Source: an uncultured Oscillospiraceae bacterium
Lineage (GTDB): Bacteria; Bacillota; Clostridia; Oscillospirales; Oscillospiraceae
Assembly (NCBI GenBank): GCA_934667815.1
Contig: CAKUMO010000036.1
Location: forward strand, 1-24,748
Length of the DNA stretch: 24,748 nt
Reading direction: 5' to 3'
The translations under genes were made by a program, and so were the position numbers. Numbering within the stretch: position 1 is the first letter of the stretch; every line of letters starts with the position of its first letter. The notes below the pieces were generated by a model. It saw only the letters and a program-made list of their open reading frames with translations, ran no database searches and was not told the DNA's origin. This document shows positions 1 to 9,340 of this stretch, in pieces.

Positions 1-455
1 GTAATACACTTACGAGGTACGACCTTCACATCGACCTGAACGCGTTCTCCCGGATGGGTCATTTGCTCGTAAGGCTTGGATTTGTGCGTCTTTTTCGGCT
101 TTTCGGCAGGAAAGAGCCCCATTTTGCGCATGACGCGGAACAGGCTCTCCGGACAGCGGGTATCGCCGCGCTGCCCCAGACGGTGCCAGAGCTCGATCAT
201 ACCAAGCGTCGGATTCCGGCGCCGCATGTCGCCGATGAGCTTCAGCTCGGCTTCTGTGTGGTGATTCGGATGGCTGTGCGGGCGTCTGCTCTGGCAGGAC
301 AGCGAGGTCTCACTTCCGTCCCAACGCTGTCTCCAGTAGTAGATATACGACCGGCTTTTGTTGTACTTCCGGCTGGCGCGTGCGACGCCACATTTCTCTG
401 CGTACTTCATTGGGGATTGACGATACTTCATGTCCTGTGTTATACTTTGATTCAT
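1..455 (-). CDS. IS481-like DDE transposase, 5' part (cut by window edge)
   Basis: Reading the minus strand from ATG at 455 gives an uninterrupted frame of 151 codons running off the left edge. The N-terminus (MNQSITQDMKYRQ...) is a helix-turn-helix region with a SRKYNKSRSYIYYWRQRW segment. It is followed by a second HTH-like part (RRRNPTLGMIELWHRL) and the start of an integrase core (HPGERVQVDVKVVPRKCI), where the Asp of QVDVK is the expected first catalytic Asp of the DDE triad. This order is that of IS481/IS3-type transposases. An AAGGAG ribosome site lies about 12 nt upstream of the ATG. The rest of the catalytic domain is outside the window, so intactness cannot be judged. The element's terminal repeat was not located with confidence; the 456-598 stretch probably holds the element end. 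Confidence 0.8.
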   Translation of the reverse strand, partial: MNQSITQDMKYRQSPMKYAEKCGVARASRKYNKSRSYIYYWRQRWDGSETSLSCQSRRPHSHPNHHTEAELKLIGDMRRRNPTLGMIELWHRLGQRGDTRCPESLFRVMRKMGLFPAEKPKKTHKSKPYEQMTHPGERVQVDVKVVPRKCI

Positions 456-509
456 GAGGAATATGGTCTCCTTTTGTCAAGTTGTTGCTTGGTAACTCAA
501 CTTTAACAC

Positions 510-528
510 ATGAGGTCCTATTCCTCAT
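510..528. repeat. Short inverted repeat upstream of the transposase
   Basis: ATGAGG and CCTCAT (6 bp arms, 7 nt loop) face each other about 55 bp upstream of the transposase start. It could be part of the insertion-sequence end or a small operator. The arms are short and the role is unknown. Confidence 0.3.
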
Positions 529-598
529 ATCTTTTTTTCGTTTGTCCAAGATGTATTATAGTTCTACAATCCACAAGAGAAAATAAGGCTTGAACCCC

Positions 599-627
599 TT
601 GACATTTTTCTTCCGATATGCTACAAT
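599..627 (+). promoter_or_regulatory. Sigma-A promoter of the T-box / trpXYZ-like operon
   Basis: A perfect -35 TTGACA (599-604) and -10 TACAAT (622-627) are separated by 17 bp. The expected transcript start is near 634, just before the T-box stem I. Confidence 0.85.
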
Positions 628-633
628 GCAGAA

Positions 634-907
634 AACCGTTGAAGAAGAGTGAGTAGATCCGAGCACCATTCTTTCAGAGAGCTGCGGGCGGTGTGAGCGC
701 AGCAGAACAGGGTCGGGTCGAATGGACTTCTGAGGGCGAGCGGAAACGGATTTTTCCGGAGTATGTGAGACGGAGAGGCGCTCCGTAATCAAACGCCGGC
801 GTATATCGGTACGCATGAGTGGGCGCGAAGAACGCGTCAAGCCGGGTGGCACCGCAGGAAGTAATGCTCCTGTCCCAGCAAAAGAAGGCTGGGGCAGGAG
901 CTTTTTG
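634..907 (+). ncRNA. T-box riboswitch leader, tryptophan (UGG) specifier
   Basis: The leader shows the ordered T-box landmarks. These are an AGTA motif on the 5' side of stem I (GAGTAGATCC, about 651-660), the AGAGAG and GGTGTGAG distal stem I motifs, and a specifier segment GAATGGAC whose codon is TGG (723-725). The T-box core TGGCACCGCAGG (847-858) follows, then an intrinsic terminator. A UGG specifier predicts binding of tRNA-Trp. Uncharged tRNA-Trp should pair with the T-box bulge, stabilise the antiterminator and allow readthrough into the ABC importer downstream. The layout is that of transcriptional T-boxes in Firmicutes; the specifier assignment is by eye from flanking conserved bases. 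Confidence 0.9.
866..907 (+). terminator. T-box regulated intrinsic terminator
   Basis: A 14 bp stem (866-879 with 888-901, one G-U pair) is followed by TTTTT. Its 5' arm starts just after the T-box core, so the antiterminator and terminator are alternatives. Confidence 0.9.
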
Positions 908-925
908 TATCTTCAGGAGGAAGAA

Positions 926-955
926 ATGATGTTTTTGATGGTAAAACGATGGTGA
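926..955 (+). CDS. Putative leader peptide MMFLMVKRW ending in Trp-stop
   Basis: Directly after the T-box terminator a strong AGGAGG (915-920) precedes ATG codons at 926 and 929, with spacings of 5 and 8 nt. The frame reads nine codons, the last being TGG (950-952), followed by TGA (953-955). The stop is followed at once by TTTCAGTT (956-963), which can pair with AACTGAAA (988-995) next to the ribosome site of the substrate-binding protein gene. A ribosome stalled at the Trp codon would cover the 5' arm. This fits a translation-attenuation leader peptide whose only job is to be translated. It is an inference from sequence; such short frames can arise by chance, but the strong ribosome site and the position make chance less likely. 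Confidence 0.5.
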   Translation: MMFLMVKRW

Positions 956-995
956 TTTCAGTTTTTTATGAAAAAACTTAAAATAATAACTGAAA
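956..995 (+). promoter_or_regulatory. Candidate translation-control hairpin before the substrate-binding protein gene
   Basis: TTTCAGTT (956-963) is complementary over 8 bp to AACTGAAA (988-995). The 3' arm abuts and slightly overlaps the AGGTGA ribosome site (995-1000). A competing local hairpin GTTTTTT/AAAAAAC (961-967 with 971-977) uses part of the same 5' arm. The stem is AU-rich and covers only the edge of the ribosome site, so any block would be mainly steric. Confidence 0.4.
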
Positions 996-1007
996 GGTGA
1001 TAGTATT

Positions 1008-2042
1008 ATGAAAAAAATCTTTGCGTTTGCGCTTTGTGCGCTGCTGCTTCTCTCTGCGCTGACCGCCTGCGGCAAGCCTGCCGCGCAGGGCGGCGTGACC
1101 TACACCGTCGGCATCTGCAACTATGTCGATGACGCTTCCCTGAACCAGATCGTTGAAAACCTGCGTGCGCGGCTGGAGACCATCGGGGAAGAAAAGAACG
1201 TGACCTTTGAGATCCTCTATGACAACTGCAACGCCGATGCGGGCCTGATGTCGCAGATCATCTCGAATTTCCAGACCGACGAGGCCGACCTGCTGGTCGC
1301 CGTGGCCACGCCCGTGGCCATTGCCATGCAGGCTGCGACCGAGGAGGATGCTACGCCTGTCGTCTTTGCCGCCGTGTCCGATCCTGTGAGCGTCGGCCTG
1401 GTCGATTCTCTGGAAAAGCCGGGCGCAAACCTGACAGGTACCTCCGATTACCTGAACACCAACGCCATCATGGACATGATCCTTGCGCACCAGCCGGATG
1501 CGAAGAAGATCGGCCTGCTGTACGACGTCGGGCAGGATTCCTCCGCAACGCCCATTGCCCACGCGAAGGAATATCTGGACGCGCACGGCGTGGAATACAT
1601 CGAGCGCACCGGCACGACGGTCGATGAGGTCGCGCTTGCGGCGCAGGCGCTTGTCACCGACGGCGTGGATGCCGTCTTTACGCCCACGGACAACACGATC
1701 ATGAAGTCCGAGTTGACAATTTATGAAACGTTTGCGGATGCGGGCATCCCGCACTACACCGGCGCGGACTCGTTTGCGCTCAACGGCGCATTCCTCGGCT
1801 ACGGTGTGGACTATGCCAATCTCGGCGTCGAGACGGCGAACATGATCGCGGAGATCCTGCTCGACGGCAAGAAGCCCGCAGAGCTGCCTGTGCGCACCTT
1901 TGATAATGGCACCGCGACGATCAATGAGGAAATCTGCGCAAAGCTCGGCTACAATTTCGACGCGCTGCAGGAGAAATTCGCGCCCTACTGCACGGCGATC
2001 CAGCGCATTGTCACGGCGGAATACTTTGACGACGTAAAATAA
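1008..2042 (+). CDS. trpX: ABC transporter substrate-binding lipoprotein, TrpX-like
   Basis: This is the extracytoplasmic solute receptor of a three-gene importer. The N-terminus is a lipoprotein signal: KK, a hydrophobic core and an LTAC lipobox with the acylated Cys at residue 21. The mature part matches the ABC_sub_bind (PF04392, COG2984) fold, with two Rossmann-like lobes and typical motifs such as VVFAAVSDPVSVGLV and TGTSDY. Members of this family act as tryptophan/tyrosine receptors in Firmicutes. The family alone does not fix the substrate; the UGG T-box upstream is the argument for tryptophan. The length of 344 residues is normal. The start ATG follows AGGTGA by 7 nt. The permease gene begins 12 nt after the stop, so the genes form one operon. 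The symbol is assigned by family and context. Confidence 0.85.
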   Translation: MKKIFAFALCALLLLSALTACGKPAAQGGVTYTVGICNYVDDASLNQIVENLRARLETIGEEKNVTFEILYDNCNADAGLMSQIISNFQTDEADLLVAVATPVAIAMQAATEEDATPVVFAAVSDPVSVGLVDSLEKPGANLTGTSDYLNTNAIMDMILAHQPDAKKIGLLYDVGQDSSATPIAHAKEYLDAHGVEYIERTGTTVDEVALAAQALVTDGVDAVFTPTDNTIMKSELTIYETFADAGIPHYTGADSFALNGAFLGYGVDYANLGVETANMIAEILLDGKKPAELPVRTFDNGTATINEEICAKLGYNFDALQEKFAPYCTAIQRIVTAEYFDDVK

Positions 2043-2054
2043 GGAGCTGATGTG

Positions 2055-2981
2055 ATGTCGATTTCCGGCATTTTAAACCTTGTGCAGACTGCGCTGGAGC
2101 TGGGCCTGCTGTGCTCACTGACGGTGCTGGCGCTGTTTTTGAGCTATTCCATGCTGAATGTCTGCGACCTGTCTACGGACGGCTGCTTCACCCTCGGTGC
2201 GACCGTGGGTGCGGCCGTTGCGCTGGCCGGGCACCCCTATCTTTCGCTGCCTGCGGCCATGGCTGCGGGCGTGGTTTCGGGCTTTATCACGTCGCTTTTG
2301 CAGACGAAAATGGGTGTAAACAGCCTGCTTGCGGGCATCATTGTCAATACCGCGCTCTATTCCGTGAACATCGCGGTCATGGGCAGCTCCTCGGTCATGA
2401 ACATGAACAAGACCGAGACGGTGTTCACCAAAATGCGTGCGCTGTTGGACGGAACGGTTTTACAGGGTCAGTCCAAGCTGCTCGTGGCGCTGCTTGCCGC
2501 GGCGGCCGTGGCGGTAATTATGGGGCTGTTTTTGAAAACGCGTCTCGGCCTTGCCATTCGCGCGACGGGCGACAATGCCGACATGGTGCGCTCGTCGTCC
2601 ATCAATCCGGCCTTCACGACCATCGTCGGCCTGTGCGTCGCCAATGCCTTCACTGCGCTGTCCGGCTGTCTGCTTGCGCAGTATCAGAAGTCGGTCAATA
2701 TCGACATCGGCACCGGCATGGTCACAATTGCACTGGCCTCGCTGCTCATCGGCGGCGTCTTTTTGGGCAGACGCACACTGCCGCTGCGCATTTTCGGCAT
2801 GATTTTGGGCGCGTTCGTGTTCCGACTGGTCTACACCGTTGCTCTGCGCTTTGACATGCCGGCCTTTATGCTCAAGCTGGTCAGCTCTGTGGTCGTCGTT
2901 GCGACGATCTCCGTTCCCTATCTCAAGCGGCAGTATCCGCTGTTTAAGCGCCGGATGCAGCACGGAAGGAGGCGCGCGTGA
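2055..2981 (+). CDS. trpY: ABC transporter permease, TrpY-like
   Basis: A multi-pass membrane protein of the COG4120 / BPD_transp_2 type, like LivH-type permeases. It has about eight to nine hydrophobic segments over 308 residues, including LLCSLTVLALFLSY near the N-terminus and glycine-rich helices such as LLIGGVFLG in the second half. The KTRLGLAIRATGDNADMVR segment is a typical cytoplasmic coupling loop of this permease class, where the ATPase docks. I chose ATG at 2055 over the adjacent GTG at 2052 because AGGAG (2042-2046) is then 8 nt away. The stop overlaps the ATPase start by one base (TGATG), so translation is coupled. It is predicted to import tryptophan or a related compound together with its neighbours. 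Confidence 0.85.
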   Translation: MSISGILNLVQTALELGLLCSLTVLALFLSYSMLNVCDLSTDGCFTLGATVGAAVALAGHPYLSLPAAMAAGVVSGFITSLLQTKMGVNSLLAGIIVNTALYSVNIAVMGSSSVMNMNKTETVFTKMRALLDGTVLQGQSKLLVALLAAAAVAVIMGLFLKTRLGLAIRATGDNADMVRSSSINPAFTTIVGLCVANAFTALSGCLLAQYQKSVNIDIGTGMVTIALASLLIGGVFLGRRTLPLRIFGMILGAFVFRLVYTVALRFDMPAFMLKLVSSVVVVATISVPYLKRQYPLFKRRMQHGRRRA

Positions 2982-3766
2982 TGCTGGACGTCCGCAATAT
3001 TACATTAACATTCAACCCCGGCACGACAGATGAAAAGCGCGCTCTGGATGATCTGTCTCTGCACGCAGAGCACGGCGATTTCATCTCGATCATCGGTGCC
3101 AACGGCGCGGGAAAATCAACGCTGTTCAACGCCATTGCGGGCAGCTTTCTCACGGACTCCGGCGAGATCCTCCTCGACGGCGAGGACATCACGCTCATGC
3201 CCGAGCACAAGCGCGCAAAGCGCATCGGACGGCTCTTTCAGGATCCCATGCGCGGCAGCGCACCGGGCATGACAATCGAGGAAAACCTTGCCCTTGCGGC
3301 CGGAACGGGCGGTTGGCTCAGCCATGTTACCCGCGCGGAGAAGCAGCGCTTCCGCGACCGCGTCGCGCTCTTGGGTATGGGTCTGGAGGACAGAATGCGC
3401 CAGCCTGTGGGGCTGCTCTCCGGCGGACAGCGACAGGCGCTCACCTTGATGATGGCGACCTTCCACCCACCAAAGCTCCTGCTTCTGGATGAGCACACGG
3501 CGGCGCTCGACCCCGGAACGGCGGAAAAGGTGCTCACGTTGACGAAGCAGATCGTCCAGGAGAACGGCCTGACCTGCCTGATGATTACGCACAATATGCT
3601 CTCGGCGCTGGAGCTGGGAAATCGCACGATCATGATGCACCGGGGACGCATCGTTATGGACGTTTCCGGCGCGGAACGTGACGCTTTAACAGTGAACGAT
3701 CTTCTGCAGCGCTTCAAGGACAGCGCCGGCAGCGCTCTGGACAACGACCGTATGCTGCTGATCTGA
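2981..3766 (+). CDS. trpZ: ABC transporter ATP-binding protein, TrpZ-like
   Basis: The ATPase of the importer, 261 residues. It shows Walker A GANGAGKST (about 39-47), Q-loop FQDP (about 86-89), signature LSGGQ (146-150), Walker B LLLLDE (about 166-171, D170/E171) followed by the D-loop, and switch His in MITHNM. This is the COG1101 type usually encoded with the COG2984 receptor and COG4120 permease. ATG at 2981 overlaps the permease stop; AAGGAGG lies 8 nt upstream. The GTG at 2978 is a less likely start. The gene is last in the operon and a strong terminator follows at 3837. Confidence 0.88.
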   Translation: MLDVRNITLTFNPGTTDEKRALDDLSLHAEHGDFISIIGANGAGKSTLFNAIAGSFLTDSGEILLDGEDITLMPEHKRAKRIGRLFQDPMRGSAPGMTIEENLALAAGTGGWLSHVTRAEKQRFRDRVALLGMGLEDRMRQPVGLLSGGQRQALTLMMATFHPPKLLLLDEHTAALDPGTAEKVLTLTKQIVQENGLTCLMITHNMLSALELGNRTIMMHRGRIVMDVSGAERDALTVNDLLQRFKDSAGSALDNDRMLLI

Positions 3767-3836
3767 AACGGAAAAACGCGGTCACGGTCTGCCGGGACCA
3801 CTCTTGGAGCTGTCGCTTTCCACATAGGCGATCGCG

Positions 3837-3892
3837 CAGAAAACGCCGGTCATCCGCAAAGGATGACCGGCGTTTTCTGTACTGTTTTTTCG
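3837..3892 (+). terminator. Intrinsic terminator after the ABC importer operon
   Basis: A perfect 19 bp stem (3837-3855 with 3861-3879, loop GCAAA) is followed by a run of T at about 3884-3890. It isolates the importer from the heat-shock operon. Confidence 0.9.
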
Positions 3893-3927
3893 TTACAAAA
3901 CGTTCAAAAAATTTTTTGCTCAAACTA

Positions 3928-3956
3928 TTGACAAACCGGGAAAAGGGTTGTATATT
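3928..3956 (+). promoter_or_regulatory. Sigma-A promoter of the hrcA operon
   Basis: TTGACA (3928-3933) and TATATT (3951-3956) are separated by 17 bp. The CIRCE operator begins 4 bp after the -10, so HrcA binding would cover the transcript start. Confidence 0.88.
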
Positions 3957-3960
3957 GAGC

Positions 3961-3987
3961 TTAGCACTCAGGGATACAGAGTGCTAA
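3961..3987 (+). promoter_or_regulatory. CIRCE operator (HrcA site) of the dnaK operon
   Basis: Perfect consensus: TTAGCACTC, 9 nt spacer, GAGTGCTAA. It lies between the promoter and hrcA, which shows autoregulation of the operon by HrcA. It also fixes the hrcA start downstream, since any upstream start would translate through the operator. Confidence 0.97.
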
Positions 3988-4010
3988 AACAAAGAAAAGA
4001 GGTCAGCGAC

Positions 4011-5069
4011 ATGGAGCTATCTGAAAGAAAACAGCAGATTCTCAAGGCAATCGTAGACCTCTACATCCGCACCGCAGAGCCGGTCGGCTCCAAGACCATC
4101 GCGCAGATGCCGGACATGAACTTCTCGTCCGCGACCATCCGCAACGAAATGGCTGAGCTGACGACCCTCGGCTACCTCGAGCAGCCGCATACCTCTGCCG
4201 GACGCATTCCCAGTCCGCTCGGTTATCGCTTTTACATCGACCGCCTGATGCAGGATTACCGCCTCAGCGTGGACGAGACCAAGAGCATGAACGAGGCTAT
4301 GGAGCTGCGGATGCAGGAGTTCGACAAGGCTATGAGTCAGGTGGGTAAAATGGTTTCCCGGCTGACGAATCTGCCGGCCTACGCCGTTGCAGCCCATGCA
4401 GACACCGTCACGGTGCGCCGCTACGAGCTGCTGATGGCCGATCACGGCAGCTTCATTCTGGTCGTCATGACCTCGGACGAGACCGTGAAAAACAAGCTCA
4501 TCAAGCTCCCCATCACGGTCACGGAGCAGGATTTGAAGCTCCTGTCGGCGGTGCTGAACGCCAGCCTGACGGATCTGACCGCCGAGCAGTTCACGCCGGA
4601 GACCCTCAGCCGTGTGTCCCGCAGCGCGGGTGCGGCGGCCAGCCTCGTGCCCATCGTCGTGGATTTCACCACGCACGTCCTCGAGGAATGCCGCAAGGCG
4701 GAGGTTTATCTCACCGGTCAGACGCGGCTTCTGGGTCAGCCGGAATATCAGGATCTCGAAAAGGCGCAGGAGGTGCTCGGCGCGCTGGATGAGGAGACCA
4801 TCTCCAATCTGCCCGCCAAGCTCGACCCGAACAGCCCGGTACAGATTCTGGTCGGTCCGGAGAACGTGGCCTCGGAGCTGAAGGACACCTCCGTGGTGGT
4901 CACACGCTTCGACATCGGCGACGGCATGCAGGGCATGATCGGCGTCGTCGGGCCGCAGCGCATGGATTACGCAAAGATCACCGCGAGATTAAGCTACTTT
5001 GCCGAGGGCTTGGGCAGAATGTTCGGAAAGCCCGAGCTGCCCGAGGCGAAGGAAAAGACGGAGGAATAA
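4011..5069 (+). CDS. hrcA: Heat-inducible transcription repressor HrcA
   Basis: HrcA is the dimeric repressor that binds CIRCE and is kept active by GroEL. The N-terminal winged helix is evident: SERKQQILKAIVDLYI at the start, PVGSKTIA, then SSATIRNEMAELTTLGYLEQPHTSAGRIPS (about residues 36-65), the family's best conserved region. The GAF-like and dimerisation domains follow. The ATG at 4011 gives 352 residues, normal for HrcA, with AAAGAGG about 8 nt upstream. The frame stays open to 3948, but that start would overlap the CIRCE and -10. grpE follows 3 nt after the stop. The likely targets in this window are its own operon and hsp20 at 18131. Confidence 0.96.
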   Translation: MELSERKQQILKAIVDLYIRTAEPVGSKTIAQMPDMNFSSATIRNEMAELTTLGYLEQPHTSAGRIPSPLGYRFYIDRLMQDYRLSVDETKSMNEAMELRMQEFDKAMSQVGKMVSRLTNLPAYAVAAHADTVTVRRYELLMADHGSFILVVMTSDETVKNKLIKLPITVTEQDLKLLSAVLNASLTDLTAEQFTPETLSRVSRSAGAAASLVPIVVDFTTHVLEECRKAEVYLTGQTRLLGQPEYQDLEKAQEVLGALDEETISNLPAKLDPNSPVQILVGPENVASELKDTSVVVTRFDIGDGMQGMIGVVGPQRMDYAKITARLSYFAEGLGRMFGKPELPEAKEKTEE

Positions 5070-5072
5070 GCA

Positions 5073-5621
5073 TTGTCTAAGATGAAGAAAGAACCGGAAC
5101 AGGCGCAGGCCGAGGAAAAGGTCGAGACTGCGCAGGAACCGGAAGCAGAAACCAAAACTCCGGAATCGGAGAAAAAAGAACCGTCCGAGCTGGAAAAAGC
5201 CCTTGCCGCACAGGCAAAGGAACATGACCAGTATCTGAGGCTGGCGGCGGAATTTGATAATTTCCGCAAGCGTTCTGCCAAAGAGAAGGACGGCATCTAT
5301 CAGGATGCCAAGGCCGAGACAGCGAAGAAATTCCTTCCGGTCTATGACAACCTTGAGCGTGCGCTCAAGAACGAGACCGCCGACGAAGCCTATAAAAAGG
5401 GCGTGGAAATGACCATGCGGGAGCTTGTAAAGATCCTCGAGGCCATGGACATCAAGCCTTTTGGTATGACCGGCGAGCCGTTTGACCCGCAGCGCTACAA
5501 CGCCGTGATGCACGTCGAGGACGAGAACCTCGGAGAAAACGTCATCGCGGAGGTATTCCAGACCGGCTTTGTCATGGGCGAACGCGTCATCCGCTTCGCA
5601 ATGGTCAAGGTCGCGAACTGA
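5073..5621 (+). CDS. grpE: Nucleotide exchange factor GrpE
   Basis: GrpE opens DnaK's nucleotide pocket to release ADP. The protein has 182 residues, with an acidic, Glu/Lys-rich disordered and coiled-coil N-terminus (about 1-60). The conserved helix and beta domain follows: YLRLAAEFDNFRKRSAKEK, LPVYDNLERAL, and the end motif GFVMGERVIRFAMVKV. I chose the TTG at 5073 because GGAGG (5060-5064) is 8 nt away. The first ATG (5082) would be 17 nt from that ribosome site. The GGAGG lies inside the end of hrcA, so the two are tightly coupled. A rare TTG start may hold GrpE below DnaK levels (inference). Confidence 0.95.
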   Translation: MSKMKKEPEQAQAEEKVETAQEPEAETKTPESEKKEPSELEKALAAQAKEHDQYLRLAAEFDNFRKRSAKEKDGIYQDAKAETAKKFLPVYDNLERALKNETADEAYKKGVEMTMRELVKILEAMDIKPFGMTGEPFDPQRYNAVMHVEDENLGENVIAEVFQTGFVMGERVIRFAMVKVAN

Positions 5622-5680
5622 CAAATCCCCGAAAATGCCGCGCATCGCGCGTACATTGATTATAAATTTGTAAATAATAA

Positions 5681-7537
<1,857 letters not shown>

Positions 7538-7552
7538 TGATCTGAACCTGTA

Positions 7553-7582
7553 AAAACGGGCGGAGCGACCTCCGCCCGTTTT
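7553..7582 (+). terminator. Hairpin between dnaK and dnaJ (partial terminator or attenuator)
   Basis: A 13 bp stem (7553-7565 with 7570-7582) ends in only four T that are part of the stem. Such a hairpin would lower dnaJ relative to dnaK or protect the dnaK message end rather than fully stop transcription. Confidence 0.65.
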
Positions 7583-7620
7583 AAGGGTATTCGGCTTATC
7601 ACCGGCAAGAAGGTGACGTT

Positions 7621-8775
7621 ATGGCAAACGAGAACAAAAGAGATTATTACGAGGTCTTAGGCGTCAGCAAGGACGCGACCGAGGCCGATATTAAAAAAGC
7701 CTACCGTAAGCTGGCTGCAAAATACCATCCGGATGTGAATCATGAGCCGGATGCTGTCGAGCGCTTCAAGGAGATCAACGAGGCCAACGAGGTTCTGTCC
7801 GATGCCGAAAAGCGTGCGCGCTACGACCAGTTCGGCTTCGCGGGCGTAGACCCCAACTTTAACCCGAACGCGGGCAACCCCTTCGGCGGCGGTGCGGGCG
7901 GCTTCGGAGACTTCGGAGATTTGGGCGACCTGTTTGGCAGCTTCTTCAGCGGCGGACGCAGCTCTACGCGCCGCAGCGCCAATGCGCCCACACGCGGCGA
8001 GGATGTCGGCGCTCGCGTTGAGGTCACCTTTGAGGAGGCCGCCTTCGGCACGGAAAAGGAGATCACGACCTCGCGCGTCGAAAACTGCGACCAGTGCGGC
8101 GGCTCCGGCGCCGCGCCCGGCACGAGCGCAGACACCTGCCCGCGCTGTAAGGGCACCGGCAGCGTCCGCACGCAGCAGAGCTTCATGGGCATGACCATGC
8201 AGTCCACCGCTGCCTGCCCGGATTGCCGCGGCACCGGCAAGATTATCCGCACGCCCTGCTCTCGTTGCAAGGGCAAGGGCAAGATTCGCCGCAGTCACAA
8301 GGTCACGGTCAAATTCCCGGCGGGCATCGACGACGGCCAGACCCTCCGCGTGCGCGGAGAGGGCAGCGCTGGCTTCAACGGCGGCCCGAACGGCGACCTC
8401 ATGGTCACGGTCAGTGTAAAGCCGCACCCGCTCTTTACCCGTCAGGGGCAGGATGTCTATTGCGAGATGCCGATTACCTTCACGCAGGCCGCCTGCGGCG
8501 CGGAGGTCGAGGTTCCGACGCTCGATGGCAAGGTGCGCTACACGATCGGCGAGGGGACGCAGACCGGCACGACTTTCCGCCTTCGCGGCAAGGGCATTCC
8601 GAATCTGAACGGCCGCGGCCGCGGCGACCAGTATGTCACCGTGACGGTTGAAACGCCTGCGCGCCTGACGCGGGAGCAGAAGGAGCTTCTGCGTCGCTTC
8701 GACGAGCTTTCCGGCGATTCGACACAGCCCAAGCGCAAGAAATTCTTCGACAAGCTTAAGACCCTGTTTGACTGA
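7621..8775 (+). CDS. dnaJ: Chaperone DnaJ (Hsp40, type I)
   Basis: A DnaK co-chaperone of 384 residues with all type I domains. The J-domain has KYHPDV (the HPD that stimulates DnaK ATPase, about residue 37). A Gly/Phe-rich segment runs about 75-105. Four CxxCxGxG zinc repeats ([32 protein letters not shown]) run about 155-225, and the C-terminal beta domains bind substrate. ATG follows AAGAAGGTGA. It is the last gene of the hrcA operon and is closed by a strong terminator. Confidence 0.97.
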   Translation: MANENKRDYYEVLGVSKDATEADIKKAYRKLAAKYHPDVNHEPDAVERFKEINEANEVLSDAEKRARYDQFGFAGVDPNFNPNAGNPFGGGAGGFGDFGDLGDLFGSFFSGGRSSTRRSANAPTRGEDVGARVEVTFEEAAFGTEKEITTSRVENCDQCGGSGAAPGTSADTCPRCKGTGSVRTQQSFMGMTMQSTAACPDCRGTGKIIRTPCSRCKGKGKIRRSHKVTVKFPAGIDDGQTLRVRGEGSAGFNGGPNGDLMVTVSVKPHPLFTRQGQDVYCEMPITFTQAACGAEVEVPTLDGKVRYTIGEGTQTGTTFRLRGKGIPNLNGRGRGDQYVTVTVETPARLTREQKELLRRFDELSGDSTQPKRKKFFDKLKTLFD

Positions 8776-8783
8776 ACGCAGTA

Positions 8784-8815
8784 CGTATCCCCGGTGAAGC
8801 CGGGGATACGTTTTT
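8784..8815 (+). terminator. Intrinsic terminator after dnaJ
   Basis: An 11 bp stem (8784-8794 with 8800-8810, loop of 5) followed by TTTTT. It closes the heat-shock operon. Confidence 0.92.
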
Positions 8816-8847
8816 CATCAAAAAGCGAAGAAAAAGGAAAAATTGCC

Positions 8848-8876
8848 TTGACAACGGCGTGCGTTTATGATAAGAT
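8848..8876 (+). promoter_or_regulatory. Promoter of the five-gene tRNA cluster
   Basis: TTGACA (8848-8853) and TAAGAT (8871-8876) with a 17 bp spacer, 28 nt before the first tRNA. Confidence 0.85.
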
Positions 8877-8904
8877 TTTATGGCTGATGCAGAAGCCTGT
8901 TCTT

Positions 8905-8979
8905 GCGGGTGTAGTATAACGGCTAGTACAACAGCCTTCCAAGCTGTGGGCGTGGGTTCGATTCCCATCACTCGCTCCA
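8905..8979 (+). tRNA. tRNA-Gly (TCC)
   Basis: Full cloverleaf: acceptor GCGGGTG/CACTCGC, anticodon stem ACAGC/GCTGT with loop CTTCCAA (anticodon TCC), T-loop GGTTCGATTCC, encoded CCA end. Confidence 0.96.
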
Positions 8980-8982
8980 TAT

Positions 8983-9059
8983 GCGCCAGTAGCTCATCCG
9001 GATAGAGCAACTGCCTTCTAAGCAGTAGGTGGGGGGTTCGAGTCCCTTCTGGCGTACCA
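8983..9059 (+). tRNA. tRNA-Arg (TCT)
   Basis: Acceptor GCGCCAG/CTGGCGT (terminal G-U), anticodon stem ACTGC/GCAGT with loop CTTCTAA (anticodon TCT), T-loop GGTTCGAGTCC, encoded CCA. It starts 3 nt after the previous tRNA. Confidence 0.95.
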
Positions 9060-9089
9060 TTCCACCTAGCATCGGCACAGAAGAATATG

Positions 9090-9166
9090 GTGGGTGTAGC
9101 GTAGTTGGTTAACGCGTCAGATTGTGGCTCTGAAGACCGAGGGTTCGAGTCCCTTCACTCACCCCA
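9090..9166 (+). tRNA. tRNA-His (GTG)
   Basis: Acceptor GTGGGTG/CACTCAC, anticodon stem TCAGA/TCTGA with loop TTGTGGC (anticodon GTG), encoded CCA. The base before the acceptor (9089) is G opposite discriminator C73, giving the G-1:C73 identity pair of bacterial tRNA-His. Confidence 0.95.
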
Positions 9167-9224
9167 TTTTTCCGGATGCTCCGCGGGAGCGGCGGAACGT
9201 AGGCTCAACCGCGATGCCGGACAT

Positions 9225-9299
9225 TGGGATGTCGCCAAGCGGTAAGGCACCAGACTTTGACTCTGGCATTCGTAGGTTCGAGTCCTGCCATCCCAGCCA
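9225..9299 (+). tRNA. tRNA-Gln (TTG)
   Basis: Acceptor TGGGATG/CATCCCA with discriminator G, anticodon stem CCAGA/TCTGG with loop CTTTGAC (anticodon TTG), encoded CCA. The U1-A72 pair and G73 are typical tRNA-Gln identity features. Confidence 0.95.
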
Positions 9300-9302
9300 A
9301 CC

Positions 9303-9332
9303 GAAACTGCGCGAGCATGGCCTTGCGCAGTT
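9303..9332 (+). repeat. Hairpin between tRNA-Gln and tRNA-Lys
   Basis: GAAACTGCGC (9303-9312) and GCGCAGTTTC (9323-9332) form a 10 bp stem with no T-run. It is more likely a processing or spacing element than a terminator. Confidence 0.6.
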
Positions 9333-9340
9333 TCCTATAT

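Noticed and set aside
54..506. Plus-strand open frame at the left edge
   Set aside because: The minus strand encodes a recognisable transposase over the same bases with a ribosome site; the plus frame has no such support.
968..1000. Ten-codon frame MKKLKIITER just before the substrate-binding protein gene
   Set aside because: No ribosome site precedes it, and it overlaps the AGGTGA site of the real gene.
3948..4010. Upstream extension of hrcA from TTG at 3948
   Set aside because: It would start before the -10 ends and translate through the CIRCE operator; ATG 4011 has the ribosome site and the family's normal N-terminus.
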